From the NCBI GenBank assembly GCA_016702705.1, contig JADJDM010000022.1, positions 62,001 through 126,000 on the forward strand: a DNA stretch of 64,000 bases, read 5' to 3'. This DNA is from Bacteroidota bacterium (GTDB lineage Bacteria; Bacteroidota; Bacteroidia; B-17B0; Aurantibacillaceae). A model generated the notes under the pieces. The model made no database searches, was not told the DNA's origin, and worked only from the letters and a program-made list of their open reading frames with translations. Positions 9,850 to 18,304 of this stretch are shown here, in pieces. The translations under genes were made by a program, and so were the position numbers. Each line of letters starts with the position of its first letter. The first letter of the stretch is position 1.

Positions 9850-10678
9850 ATGCTTTGCTTTCCAAATGATAAAATAAAGTTAGGTTTACACATAACCGAA
9901 AAAACGAAGTGATGGCTTTCACAATATTGAAACTGTATTCTATCCTATCGAATGGAAAGATGCTTTAGAGATTTTAGAAAATAAAGAATGGAAAACCGGG
10001 GCAAGTAAATGTAAATTACACTGCTCTGGAATTGAGATTGCAGGCGCAAGCGATGACAACTTAATTAATAAAGCTTACACTAATTTATCTTCATTTAAAT
10101 CCTTACCTCCTTTAAACGTTTTTTTACACAAAGCAATTCCTATGGGAGCTGGATTGGGTGGCGGATCAGCTGATGCAGCATTTTTTATACAAACTCTAAA
10201 CACACAATTTAATTTAGCATTAAGTGAAGAGGAAATTTCACAAGAAGCTGCAAAACTTGGAAGCGACTGTGCATTTTTTATAAAAAACACGCCAACCTAT
10301 GCTTTTGAAAAAGGAGATAAGTTTAAAGATGTGAAAATTGATTTATCCGCTTATTCTATCATTACCATTTTTCCAAACATTCATAGCAATACCAAAACTT
10401 GCTTATTCGAGAGTAACGCCTAAAAAAGCAAGTATAAATTTAATCGATTTTTTAAGTAGTAACAAACCCGAAAATTGGAAAGGTGTTTTGGAAAATGATT
10501 TTGAAGAATCGGTGTTCTATCATTTCCCTGAAATTAAAAAGTTAAAAGAACAATTATACACAGAAGGTGCATTGTATGCATCGCTTAGTGGCAGCGGCAG
10601 TTCGGTGTTTGGGATATTCAAAAAGGTGAATTGCCAGAAACGAAAAACTTTTCGAGCTATCCAATAAATATTACTTAA
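9850..10678 (+). CDS. ispE: 4-diphosphocytidyl-2-C-methyl-D-erythritol kinase (three frameshifts)
   Basis: This GHMP-family kinase phosphorylates CDP-methylerythritol in the MEP isoprenoid pathway. The start ATG at 9850 reads MLCFPNDKIKLGLHITE. One extra A near 9900-9905 breaks the frame before RSDGFHNIETVFYP. The ATP-binding loop PMGAGLGGGSADAA follows at about 10140. A one-base insertion near 10397-10403 precedes AYSRVTPKKASINL. The third GHMP motif LSGSGSSVFGIF is at about 10585. A missing A in the run near 10620 then allows the ending GELPETKNFSSYPINIT and TAA at 10676-10678. Reconstructed length is about 275 residues, normal for IspE. The enzyme is essential where MEP is the only isoprenoid route, so three separate lesions argue for sequence errors rather than a pseudogene. 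Confidence 0.85.
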
Positions 10679-10704
10679 TTACAATCACAAAATCTTATAA
10701 TAAA

Positions 10705-10738
10705 AAACGCCTCTTTCCATTTTCGAAAAGAGGCGTTT
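10705..10738. terminator. Bidirectional intrinsic terminator
   Basis: A 12-bp stem (aaacgcctcttt / aaagaggcgttt) closes a 10-base loop. It separates the convergent ispE and acyl-CoA dehydrogenase genes. Confidence 0.88.
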
Positions 10739-10757
10739 AAATTTATGCTAATTATAA

Positions 10758-11897
10758 TTATGCTAAAACCGAACGAGAAATTACGATACGTTGTACTTCT
10801 GAAGTTCCTTCATAAATCTGTGTAATTTTCGCATCACGCATTAAACGTTCAACATGATATTCTTTCACAAATCCGTAACCACCATGTATTTGAACAGCTT
10901 CAGTTGCGGTCCACATTGCTGTTTCAGAAGCAAAAACTTTTGCCATTGCGCCTGCTTGGTCATAATTTAAATGTTGGTCTTTTAACCAAGCAGCTTTTAA
11001 ACACATTAAACGAGAAGCCTCGATACGTGTTGCCATATCAGCTAATTTAAATTGTATGATTTGGTGCTTAGAAATTTCTTTTCCAAATGCTTTACGCTCT
11101 TTAGAATATGCTAATGCTAACTCATATGCCCCGCTTGCAATTCCTAATGCTTGAGATGCAATACCAATACGCCCACCAGATAAAGTTTTCATCGCAAATT
11201 TAAATCCGAATCCATCTTCACCAATACGATTTGCCTTTGGAACTTTTACATTGTTAAACATTAATGAGTGAGTATCCGAAGCACGAATTCCCATTTTATT
11301 TTCTTTTGGTCCTACAACAAATCCTTCCATTCCTTTTTCGATGATAAGGCAGTTGATTCCTTTGTGACCCAATTCAACATTAGTTTGTACAACTACTAAA
11401 TAAACAGAAGCTGTGCTACCATTCGTAATCCAGTTTTTTGTTCCGTTTACTAAATAATGGTCGCCCATATCAACACCAGTAGTACGTTGAGATGTAGCAT
11501 CAGAACCTGCTTCAGGTTCTGATAAACAAAATGCACCAATGATTTCTCCTTTAGCTAAAGGAACTAAGTATTTTTGTTTTTGCTCTTCAGTACCAAAGTG
11601 CTCGATACCCCAGCAAACTAACGAGTTATTTACACTCATAACAACCGAACAAGAAGCATCTACTTTAGAAATTTCTTCCATAGCTAATACGTAAGAAATA
11701 GTATCCATTCCACCTCCGCCGTATTTAGGATCAACCATCATTCCCATGAATCCTAGTTCACCCATTTTTTTAATTTGCTCCGTTGGAAATTTTTGGTGTT
11801 CATCACGCTCAATAACTCCTGGTTTTAATTCGTTTTGCGCAAAATCACGAGCCGCTTTCTGAATCATTAAATGCTCTTCTGATAACTGAAATAACAT
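10758..11897 (-). CDS. Acyl-CoA dehydrogenase (short-chain type)
   Basis: This FAD enzyme introduces the trans-2 double bond into acyl-CoA in beta-oxidation. Length is 379 residues, typical of the butyryl-CoA/short-chain clade. Visible family signatures are GAFCLSEPEAGSDA (FAD-binding), WITNGSTASVYLV, ERKAFGKEISKHQIIQFKLA, QIHGGYGFVKEYHVERL, and IYEGTSEVQR near the C-terminus, which holds the catalytic Glu position of butyryl-CoA dehydrogenases. With the 3-hydroxybutyryl-CoA dehydrogenase at 13.7-14.6 kb it suggests short-chain fatty acid or butyrate metabolism, although the two genes are not one operon. A CAAAAATA sequence at 11936-11943 (TATTTTTG on the minus strand) could be its -7 box. 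Confidence 0.93.
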   Translation of the reverse strand: MLFQLSEEHLMIQKAARDFAQNELKPGVIERDEHQKFPTEQIKKMGELGFMGMMVDPKYGGGGMDTISYVLAMEEISKVDASCSVVMSVNNSLVCWGIEHFGTEEQKQKYLVPLAKGEIIGAFCLSEPEAGSDATSQRTTGVDMGDHYLVNGTKNWITNGSTASVYLVVVQTNVELGHKGINCLIIEKGMEGFVVGPKENKMGIRASDTHSLMFNNVKVPKANRIGEDGFGFKFAMKTLSGGRIGIASQALGIASGAYELALAYSKERKAFGKEISKHQIIQFKLADMATRIEASRLMCLKAAWLKDQHLNYDQAGAMAKVFASETAMWTATEAVQIHGGYGFVKEYHVERLMRDAKITQIYEGTSEVQRIVISRSVLA

Positions 11898-11987
11898 GTT
11901 TTATATATTAAGTTTTACAATAAATTCTCAAGCCTCAAAAATAGCCGATTTTCCTAAATAAAAAAATGATTAAGCTTTTATTTAAAC

Positions 11988-11995
11988 TATATTTG
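11988..11995 (+). promoter_or_regulatory. Bacteroidota -7 box (TATATTTG) for anmK
   Basis: TATATTTG fits the TAnnTTTG consensus of the Bacteroidota primary sigma factor. It lies 16 bases before the GTG start of anmK, implying a very short leader. No clear TTTG -33 element is evident. Confidence 0.5.
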
Positions 11996-12011
11996 TCTTA
12001 CTCAAAATCTG

Positions 12012-13118
12012 GTGGCTAAAAGTTCAAAATACCTCTCAATTGGTTTAATGTCGGGCACTTCGCTTGACGGATTGGATATTTCCTATTGCAGTTTTATCAG
12101 TACTGAAAAAAAATGGAAATTCGATGTATTACAAGCTAAAACCATTAAATATCCTAAAAACTTAGCCGAAAAACTAGCTAAAGCCCCTGAAATGAATGCA
12201 ATCGACTTTTGGAAATTGCATATTGAATTCGGCAATTTTTGTGGGAAAGAGGTGAAAAAATTTATTGAACAGTATAATTGCAAACCTCAGTTGGTAGCTT
12301 CACACGGCCACACCATTTTTCATCAACCACAAAATGGTTTTACTTGCCAAATTGGTGATGGAGCTCAAATAGCTGCAATAACAGGTGTAAATACCATTTG
12401 TGATTTCAGGAGTTTAGATGTTGCATTAAATGGGCAAGGAGCACCTTTAGTTCCAATTGGCGATAAATTACTTTTTGTAATTACGAAGCTTGTTTAAATA
12501 TTGGCGGCATTGCAAATATTTCCTTCCAACAAAAATAAAACCATTGCATTTGATATTTGTCCAGCTAACATTGTGTTTAACTATTACGCAAAAAAGCTTG
12601 GTAAAGATTACGATAAAGGCGGGGCAATAGCTAAATCGGGGCAAGTGAATATTGAGGTATTAAAACAATTAAATGCACTTTCATATTACAAATTAAAAGC
12701 ACAACGCTCTTTAGGAAGAGAATGGATTGAAAAAAGTATATTTCCTTTATTAGAAAAATCAAATTTATCTATTGAAGATAAAATGGCTACAGCTATTGAA
12801 CATAGTGCATTTCAAATTGCTGCTGTGTTAAATAAAAACCAACTAAAAAATCTTTTAATAACTGGCGGCGGCGCTTACAACACTTTTTTAGTTGAACGAA
12901 TTAAAGTCCACACAAAATGTAAATTAATTATTCCCGATAAAACAACAATTGAGTTTAAGGAAGCAATCCTATTTGCGTTTTTAGGAGTATTAAGGTTTAC
13001 CGAACAAGTAAATTGTTTAAGCTCCGTAACGGGTGCAAAAAGAGACAACATAGGCGGGGCTATTTATTTCGGAGGAAGTAATCTAATGTTAAACAAAAAA
13101 CTAGAAACCAGCAACTAG
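12012..13118 (+). CDS. anmK: Anhydro-N-acetylmuramic acid kinase (one frameshift)
   Basis: This enzyme converts 1,6-anhydro-MurNAc to MurNAc-6-phosphate in cell-wall recycling. It starts at a GTG and reads MAKSSKYLSIGLMSGTSLDG, the AnmK signature in which GLMSGTSLDGLD binds ATP phosphate. Other conserved segments are ASHGHTIFHQP, QIGDGAQIA, and DFRSLDVALNGQGAPLVP. A stop at 12495-12497 results from a missing T in the run near 12473-12477. With it restored the reading continues CNYEACLNIGGIANIS, as expected. The C-terminal half carries LLITGGGAYN. Total length is about 368 residues, normal. crcB follows 11 bases downstream. Confidence 0.87.
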
Positions 13119-13129
13119 AAATAACGAAT

Positions 13130-13492
13130 ATGAACTGGATTGCAATATTTATAGGAGGTGGTTTAGGTTCTTTGTTAAGGTTCGGAATCTCTATGGGGTT
13201 AAAATCGTTTCAGCTTACTTTACCAATTGCAACGCTTACTGCAAATGTGGTTGCTTGTATTGTTTTTGCAATTACATTATTCGTTTATAAAAACAATGCT
13301 ACTCTTTCAGAAAATTATAAGCTTCTTATTCTTACTGGATTTTGTGGGGGCTTAAGTACTTTTTCAACATTCAGTTACGAAACAATGGAATTATTGAAAG
13401 CTGGTAATTACATGTGGGCTGGGGTAAATGTATTGATTAATATTATTGTTTGCTTTGCCTGTTTTGCATTCATAAGTGTGAGTAAGCAGTAG
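13130..13492 (+). CDS. crcB: Fluoride ion channel CrcB/Fluc
   Basis: This small inner-membrane protein exports fluoride as a dual-topology dimer. At 120 residues it has four predicted helices. The family motifs are present: GGGLGSLLRFGIS at the N-terminus, an Asn-containing second helix (ATLTANVVACI), and GFCGGLSTFSTFSYE in helix 3, which holds the Phe-box and Na+-site residues. It starts 11 bases after anmK and is probably co-transcribed with it. I see no fluoride riboswitch upstream. Confidence 0.92.
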   Translation: MNWIAIFIGGGLGSLLRFGISMGLKSFQLTLPIATLTANVVACIVFAITLFVYKNNATLSENYKLLILTGFCGGLSTFSTFSYETMELLKAGNYMWAGVNVLINIIVCFACFAFISVSKQ

Positions 13493-13635
13493 GAGTTTTC
13501 TTTCAATCGAAATTGCGTTAAACAGTTCTCGATACTTTTTTGTTGGCTTTGTAATTAATGTAAACACTAGTAGTCTTTCTGCCAACAAAAAAACTCGAAC
13601 TGACTTTCTGCTCCGAATGCAATTTAGACAAACAA

Positions 13636-13685
13636 AAAGTCCGTTACCTCCTTCGACAAGCTCAGGATGACGAGTAACGGACTTT
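13636..13685. terminator. Terminator-like hairpin with a REP-like sequence in its loop
   Basis: A 12-bp stem (aaagtccgttac / gtaacggacttt) sits between the convergent crcB and hbd genes. Its 26-base loop holds cttcgacaagctcaggatga at 13651-13670, whose reverse complement is the gtcat-cctgagc-ttgtcgaag type of sequence found in dispersed intergenic repeats of many bacteria. It looks like a repeat caught inside, or serving as, a terminator. Confidence 0.7.
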
Positions 13686-13703
13686 AAATTATTTTTTCAT
13701 TGT

Positions 13704-13728
13704 AGGCTGAGCCCTGAGGCTCTCGAAG
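13704..13728. repeat. Second REP-like fragment
   Basis: The sequence ggctgagccctgaggctctc continuing to gaaggct resembles the ggctgagc-ctgtcgaagcc form of the same repeat family as at 13651-13670, in opposite sense. It touches the 3' end of hbd. Related sequence also occurs at 37063-37098. Confidence 0.45.
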
Positions 13729-13729
13729 G

Positions 13730-14632
13730 CTATACCATTTCCTTTTTTCTGAAACGTTCAGCTAACACTAAATCTTTTGAACCAGCAGTGTATTCGTAAA
13801 ATCCTTTTCCAGACTTAACACCTAAATGCCCCGCTGTAACCATGTTTACTAACAATGGACATGGTGCATATTTTGGATTACCGAAACCATCTTGTAATAC
13901 ACGCATAATGTTTAAGCAAACATCCAAACCAATAAAATCAGCTAATTGTAATGGTCCCATTGGATGTGCCATACCTAATTTCATCACCGTATCAATTTCA
14001 TTAACACCTGCAACGCCTTCGTATAACGTAATAATTGCTTCGTTAATCATTGGCATTAAAATTTTGTTTGCCACAAAACCTGGATAGTCGTTTACTTCAA
14101 CAGGTATTTTACCTAATGATTTCGACATTTCCATAATCTTATTGGTAACATCATCCGAAGTTGAGTAACCACGAATTACTTCAACTAATTTCATTACAGG
14201 AACTGGATTCATAAAATGCATTCCAATTACTTTATCGGCACGCTTTGTAACAGCTGCAATTGTTGTAATACTGATTGATGAAGTGTTGGATGCAAGAATT
14301 GTGTTTACTGGACAAACTTCATCTAATTGTTTAAATATTTTTAATTTTAAATCCACATTTTCAGTTGCAGCCTCTACAACTAAATCAGCTGAAGTAACAG
14401 CTTCTTCAACCTTTGTAAAGGTTTTAATATTTGATAATGTTTTGGCTTTATCATCTTCTGTTAAGGAACCTTTTGCAACTTGTCTGTCTAAATTTTTCTC
14501 AATTGTTGCTAATGCTTTATCTAAAGCAGGTTGAGAAATATCAACCAAGTGTACATTAAATCCACATTGTGCAAACACGTGAGCAATACCATTGCCCATT
14601 GTTCCTGATCCTATAACTGTTATATTTTTCAT
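13730..14632 (-). CDS. hbd: 3-hydroxybutyryl-CoA dehydrogenase
   Basis: This cytoplasmic NAD(P)-dependent enzyme interconverts acetoacetyl-CoA and 3-hydroxybutyryl-CoA. The 300-residue chain starts with the Rossmann motif GSGTMGNGIAHVFAQCG at residues 8-24. It carries ASNTSSISI and the catalytic-His segment MHFMNPVPVMKLVEVIRG, then the C-terminal 3HCDH domain with DYPGFVANKILMPMINEA and GMAHPMGPLQLADFIGLD. Length and motifs fit Hbd/PaaH-type enzymes; the exact pathway (butyrate versus phenylacetate) cannot be told. It is followed in the same direction by nothing closer than the terminator, and terC lies 18 bases upstream, so the two could share a transcript. Confidence 0.92.
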   Translation of the reverse strand: MKNITVIGSGTMGNGIAHVFAQCGFNVHLVDISQPALDKALATIEKNLDRQVAKGSLTEDDKAKTLSNIKTFTKVEEAVTSADLVVEAATENVDLKLKIFKQLDEVCPVNTILASNTSSISITTIAAVTKRADKVIGMHFMNPVPVMKLVEVIRGYSTSDDVTNKIMEMSKSLGKIPVEVNDYPGFVANKILMPMINEAIITLYEGVAGVNEIDTVMKLGMAHPMGPLQLADFIGLDVCLNIMRVLQDGFGNPKYAPCPLLVNMVTAGHLGVKSGKGFYEYTAGSKDLVLAERFRKKEMV

Positions 14633-14650
14633 CTTCTATTATGTTTGTTG

Positions 14651-15556
14651 TTAGTCTTTTTTATCTTGATTATCATCTTTATGCTTATCAGTATTTATTT
14701 CAATTCCTTTTGCTTCGCGCTCAAGTTCTTGCTGAATTCTATGACGTTTTTTACGAATACGTTTCTCAACAATATTCAATGTTTCTAAGAAAATAGCAAA
14801 GCCTAATGCTGCGTACAAGTACGGTTTAGGGATTTCTACATGGAAACAATCTAGTACTAAGGAAACACCAATCACTAATAAAAACGCCAATGCTAGCATT
14901 TTAATACTTGGATATTGATTAATAAACTTGCTTACTTTTTCGGAGAAGATTAGCATTACAATCATGGAGATCAAAACTCCACCAACCATAATAACTAAGT
15001 TAGAGCCATGATTTGCAGCTGCATGCTGCGCTTGTTCCACAACCTCACAAGGGCAATCAGCATGAGATACGGGAGATTTTTGAGCAACTTTAATAGCTGC
15101 TAAAATTGAATCGAAAGAAAAAACAAAATCAATTATGATAATTTGTACGATGGCAGAACTCATGCTAATGCTTTCTTCGTGCTTGGTTTCATGCTCTTCA
15201 TCATTCAATATTTTCTCACGAATTTCTGCTATTGTTTTATATAATAAGAATGCTCCACCTGCAAACATTACTAAGTTTCCTAATGAAATGCCAAGACTTC
15301 CTAAGAAAAACAATGGTTCTTGAGCACTAGCTAACCATGAAATAGAGAATAACATTCCTCCCCGTATGATTAAAGCCAAGAACAATCCAAGCATCCGCGC
15401 CTTACTGCGCTGGCGCTTATCAAGAATTTTTGATGCTGTTAATGAAATAAAAATGAGGTTATCAATACCTAATACAATCTCTAAAAGAGAAAGGACTACT
15501 AATTGAACAAAACCGTTAGCCGTTAAAAGCTCGTTAAACTGGGAACTAATGTCCAT
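14651..15556 (-). CDS. TerC family integral membrane protein
   Basis: This polytopic membrane protein of 301 residues has about eight hydrophobic helices. TerC signatures are visible: LEIVLGIDNLIFISL in the first helix with its acidic pair, and IIDFVFSFDSILAAI in the middle with the second set of acidic residues. These are proposed metal-ion sites; family members such as Alx and YceF/MeeY-type proteins export Mn2+. A His/Cys-rich loop (SHADCPCEVVEQAQHAAANH) follows helix 5 and is a plausible extra metal-binding segment. The C-terminus is a charged cytoplasmic tail. A tellurite-resistance role should not be assumed from the name. Confidence 0.88.
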   Translation of the reverse strand: MDISSQFNELLTANGFVQLVVLSLLEIVLGIDNLIFISLTASKILDKRQRSKARMLGLFLALIIRGGMLFSISWLASAQEPLFFLGSLGISLGNLVMFAGGAFLLYKTIAEIREKILNDEEHETKHEESISMSSAIVQIIIIDFVFSFDSILAAIKVAQKSPVSHADCPCEVVEQAQHAAANHGSNLVIMVGGVLISMIVMLIFSEKVSKFINQYPSIKMLALAFLLVIGVSLVLDCFHVEIPKPYLYAALGFAIFLETLNIVEKRIRKKRHRIQQELEREAKGIEINTDKHKDDNQDKKD

Positions 15557-15573
15557 AGAAAATTATTATCCGA

Positions 15574-15581
15574 CAAAGATA
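15574..15581 (-). promoter_or_regulatory. Bacteroidota -7 box (TATCTTTG) for terC
   Basis: On the minus strand the sequence reads TATCTTTG, an exact TAnnTTTG match, 17 bases before the terC ATG. No convincing -33 TTTG was found. Confidence 0.5.
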
Positions 15582-15677
15582 TCGTTTTGTTTAAGAGTCT
15601 TTGTTTTTGTCTTTCATCATTATTCTGTACTTATCAACAAAAATAATTTAGTTGAAAATCAGATACTTATGAATTTA

Positions 15678-15706
15678 TTTAGTACTATGTGTTGCATAGT
15701 ACTAAA
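15678..15706. promoter_or_regulatory. Palindromic operator, probable PadR site
   Basis: Two perfect 12-base arms (tttagtactatg and catagtactaaa) flank a 5-base spacer. The central portion ATG-tgttg-CAT resembles the ATGT...ACAT core of PadR-family operators. It covers the expected -33 position of the promoter at 15716-15723, so binding would block initiation. The PadR gene itself is the second gene downstream. Confidence 0.7.
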
Positions 15707-15715
15707 ATAATAACT

Positions 15716-15723
15716 TATCTTTG
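15716..15723 (+). promoter_or_regulatory. Bacteroidota -7 box (TATCTTTG) of the PadR-PspC operon
   Basis: TATCTTTG is an exact TAnnTTTG match, 58 bases before the first start codon at 15782. The palindrome at 15678-15706 lies immediately upstream across the -33 region. Confidence 0.65.
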
Positions 15724-15781
15724 CATCACCTAATAATGGTTATAGCATACAACTAGAAAATATAAATTAAAAGAACTAAAC

Positions 15782-16144
15782 ATGAAAACAACAATTAATC
15801 AATTAAAAACGAAAGTAATCAAAACAAGCGCAGTATTGTTGTTTACTTTCTCTGCTTTTTTAGCAAATGCTAACAATTCGAACGAAAGCGAATTAAAAAC
15901 AGAAGCGAGTAAAACTATTACTCAACAAATCAATTTATCAGAACTAAGTTTTGTTGCGAAACAAAATGAAAGAGTGGAAATTGTTTTCACAACATCTGAA
16001 GATGGGAAAGTAAATTTTGTTTTGGCCAAAACAAAAAATGCAGAACTAAAAAATCAGATTGAAAAACAATTTTCTCAATTAACACTAAGCAAGCTAAAAG
16101 CAAATGTTGCTCATAGCATAGTATTTAACTTTAAAACCATTTAA
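15782..16144 (+). CDS. Small exported protein heading the PadR-PspC operon
   Basis: A basic N-terminus with a hydrophobic stretch (VLLFTFSAFLANA) is a signal peptide. The mature part is about 90 residues, rich in Lys, Glu and Asn. I do not recognise the family. The segment VEIVFTTSEDGKVNFVLAKT resembles the strand pattern of TonB C-terminal or similar small periplasmic beta-alpha folds, but this is only an impression. It is the first gene behind the palindromic promoter and is 2 bases from padR, so it should share its control and may be a periplasmic effector of the envelope response. Confidence 0.65.
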   Translation: MKTTINQLKTKVIKTSAVLLFTFSAFLANANNSNESELKTEASKTITQQINLSELSFVAKQNERVEIVFTTSEDGKVNFVLAKTKNAELKNQIEKQFSQLTLSKLKANVAHSIVFNFKTI

Positions 16145-16146
16145 GC

Positions 16147-16479
16147 ATGTCAGTAAATTCAGAGAACCCAAAAGCGCAAATGCGAAAAGGTGTTCTTGAA
16201 CTATGCATACTTTCTATTCTGTCACAAGGCGATGCGTATCCAACAGAGATCATCGAAAAACTGAAAGAAACTAAGTTAGTTGTAGTTGAAGGCACACTTT
16301 ATCCGCTCTTAACCCGACTCAAAAACACAGGCCTTCTAACCTACCGATGGGAAGAAAGCACATCAGGTCCGCCACGCAAATACTACAAACTCACCGAAAT
16401 TGGAGAGCAGTATTTAAAAGAGGTACAAGCATCCTGGTTTGAGTTAGTGGAAATAGTAAACAAAACAATAAGTAAATAA
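16147..16479 (+). CDS. PadR family transcriptional regulator
   Basis: This is a 110-residue winged-helix repressor. The sequence MRKGVLELCILSILSQGDAY begins the PadR N-terminal domain, followed by EGTLYPLLTRLKNTGLL (recognition helix region) and GPPRKYYKLTEIGEQYL (wing), the standard PadR signature. It is the short form without a long C-terminal dimer helix extension. It lies between the small exported protein and the PspC gene. By position it probably represses this operon through the palindrome at 15678-15706; the inducing signal cannot be read from the sequence. Confidence 0.93.
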   Translation: MSVNSENPKAQMRKGVLELCILSILSQGDAYPTEIIEKLKETKLVVVEGTLYPLLTRLKNTGLLTYRWEESTSGPPRKYYKLTEIGEQYLKEVQASWFELVEIVNKTISK

Positions 16480-16497
16480 AACATAAAAATATTCAAA

Positions 16498-18296
16498 ATG
16501 AACAAAACAGTAACCATAAATATTAGCGGTATCATCTTCCACATCGAAGAAGATGCTTACGATACACTCAGCAAATACTTGAGTACTATAAAAGGATACT
16601 TTACTAATGCTGATGGCGGCAGTGAAATTATGAGTGATATTGAAGCTCGTATTGCCGAACTACTTAAAGAAAAAGTAAGCGATTACAAACAAGTTGTTTT
16701 AATGGCTGATGTTGACCATGTAATGAACGTAATGGGCAAACCAGAAGATTTTGCTGGTGATGAAGCGCAAGCTGAAACAAAACAAGAAAACAACTACCAA
16801 CATTACAATGGCGGACGACGCAGAAGAATGTTTAGAGATCCTGATACAAAGATTGCAGGTGGTGTGTGTGCAGGTTTTGCTAACTACTTTGATATTGATT
16901 CTCTTTGGATTCGTATCTCATTAGTAATATTAGTTTTTATGTCGTTTGGTATTTTAATTCCTTTATATGTTATCCTTTGGGTAATTATTCCGGAAGCTAG
17001 AACTACCGCTGAAAAACTTGAGATGCATGGCGAACCAATCGACATCAACAACATAAGTAAAACGGTAAAAGAAGAAGCTGGGCAATTTAAAGACCGTATG
17101 CAAAACATGGGCGACCGCATGAAAAATGCACGTACAGGCGATAAAGTTGCAGATGTTTTAAAACAAATCTTTGGAACTATTTTCAAGATTATCTATAAAA
17201 TCTTAGGAATGTTCTTAATATTTGTTGGTATTGCATTAATGATTGGAACAATTGCTCTTATCCTAAATAAAGCAACTATAAATGGAAGTAATGCTGAATT
17301 ATATGTTGATGATTTTTTAGGTGCAAACAAAGCGCTTACAATTTTTGGCGGAATTTTATTAATTGGTATTCCTGCAATAATGCTTCTTTATAAAGGAATC
17401 AAAATTGTCTTTGGAATTATTTATCACAACAAGTGGATTAATCTATCCGCTGGTATTGTTTGGACAGTTGGTATGATAATCGTTTTCTTTGGCGCAATTA
17501 ATATATTTAAGAGTTAGAACATAATGGAAAAGCAAAAACTCCTTTGCCATTACTAAACGTAAAAATGGATACACTTTATATTTCTGCAGACACCGACAAT
17601 AAATTATTAGAACAATTTGATGCTTATGAAGAAAGCAGAAAAGTCGGCAAAATAAGAATTGGTGGCTTCCACGACAGATCATGAACTATTAAAGTAAACG
17701 GAAAGAAAATAATTTGAGGTGTTCCACAACTTAATGTAATTGAAGGTGAATCTGACAGTATTGAAGTAACAATTATTAGATATGCCGCAGGAAAAGAAAA
17801 GAAAGAAGCAATGGAGCGTGCAAAAAGAATTAACTACAGCATAACACAAGTTGATTCATTAATAAAACTAAATGCCTTATTTAATTTAGAAGAAGGCGAA
17901 AAATTACGCGACCAAGAAGTAATAGTGCAAATAAAAGTACCAAAAGGAGTTGTTGTTCGTTTCGACAAATCATTATTAGGTTACTTAAGTGATGTAGACA
18001 ATGTGTCAAACACATGGGACAATAACATGGTAGGCCGTAGATGGCAAATGACTACTGCAGGCCTAAAGTGTATTGATTGCGAAGGTTTAGATTTATCTGA
18101 TGTTGATGAAGACTTTGGTACCCCGCCAGTTCCTCCTACTCCACCAGTAATGATTAATAATAATGGAATCAGCATAAACGATAAAGATGCAAACGTTAAA
18201 GTTGATAAAAGTGGGATAAACATTAAATCGAAAGATGGCAATGTAAAAATTGATGAAACAGGCATTAACATTAATACCAAAGATAAAGCTCAATAA
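16498..18296 (+). CDS. PspC domain membrane protein (frameshift and two in-frame TGA codons)
   Basis: The first 339 codons contain an N-terminal ~95-residue domain, then the PspC domain (RRMFRDPDTKIAGGVCAGFANYF, split here: FRDPDTKIAGGVCAGF) with its transmembrane helix. Further helices follow near residues 230-260, 275-300 and 315-338. A stop at 17515-17517 arises from a missing A after ttta near 17509. Restored, it reads on as KELEHNGKAKTP and LPLLNVKMDTLYISAD, and the frame stays open to 18296 except for TGA codons at 17682-17684 and 17715-17717. The C-terminal region is a beta-helix-like domain ending in repeated D-N-V-K-I-D-type strands. Bacteroidota PspC proteins of about 570-600 residues have this layout, so the downstream part is the same gene. 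TGA replaces what could be Trp at both sites. Confidence 0.8.
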
Positions 18297-18304
18297 TACA
18301 AATC

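Noticed and set aside
14651..15556. Tellurite-resistance determinant
   Set aside because: TerC-family proteins are widespread membrane metal exporters; no other ter genes are near.
17682..17717. Alternative genetic code with TGA as Trp
   Set aside because: cca (43508-44899) and the globin gene (60584-60970) end in TGA at positions overlapping the next start, and TGG is used for Trp throughout.
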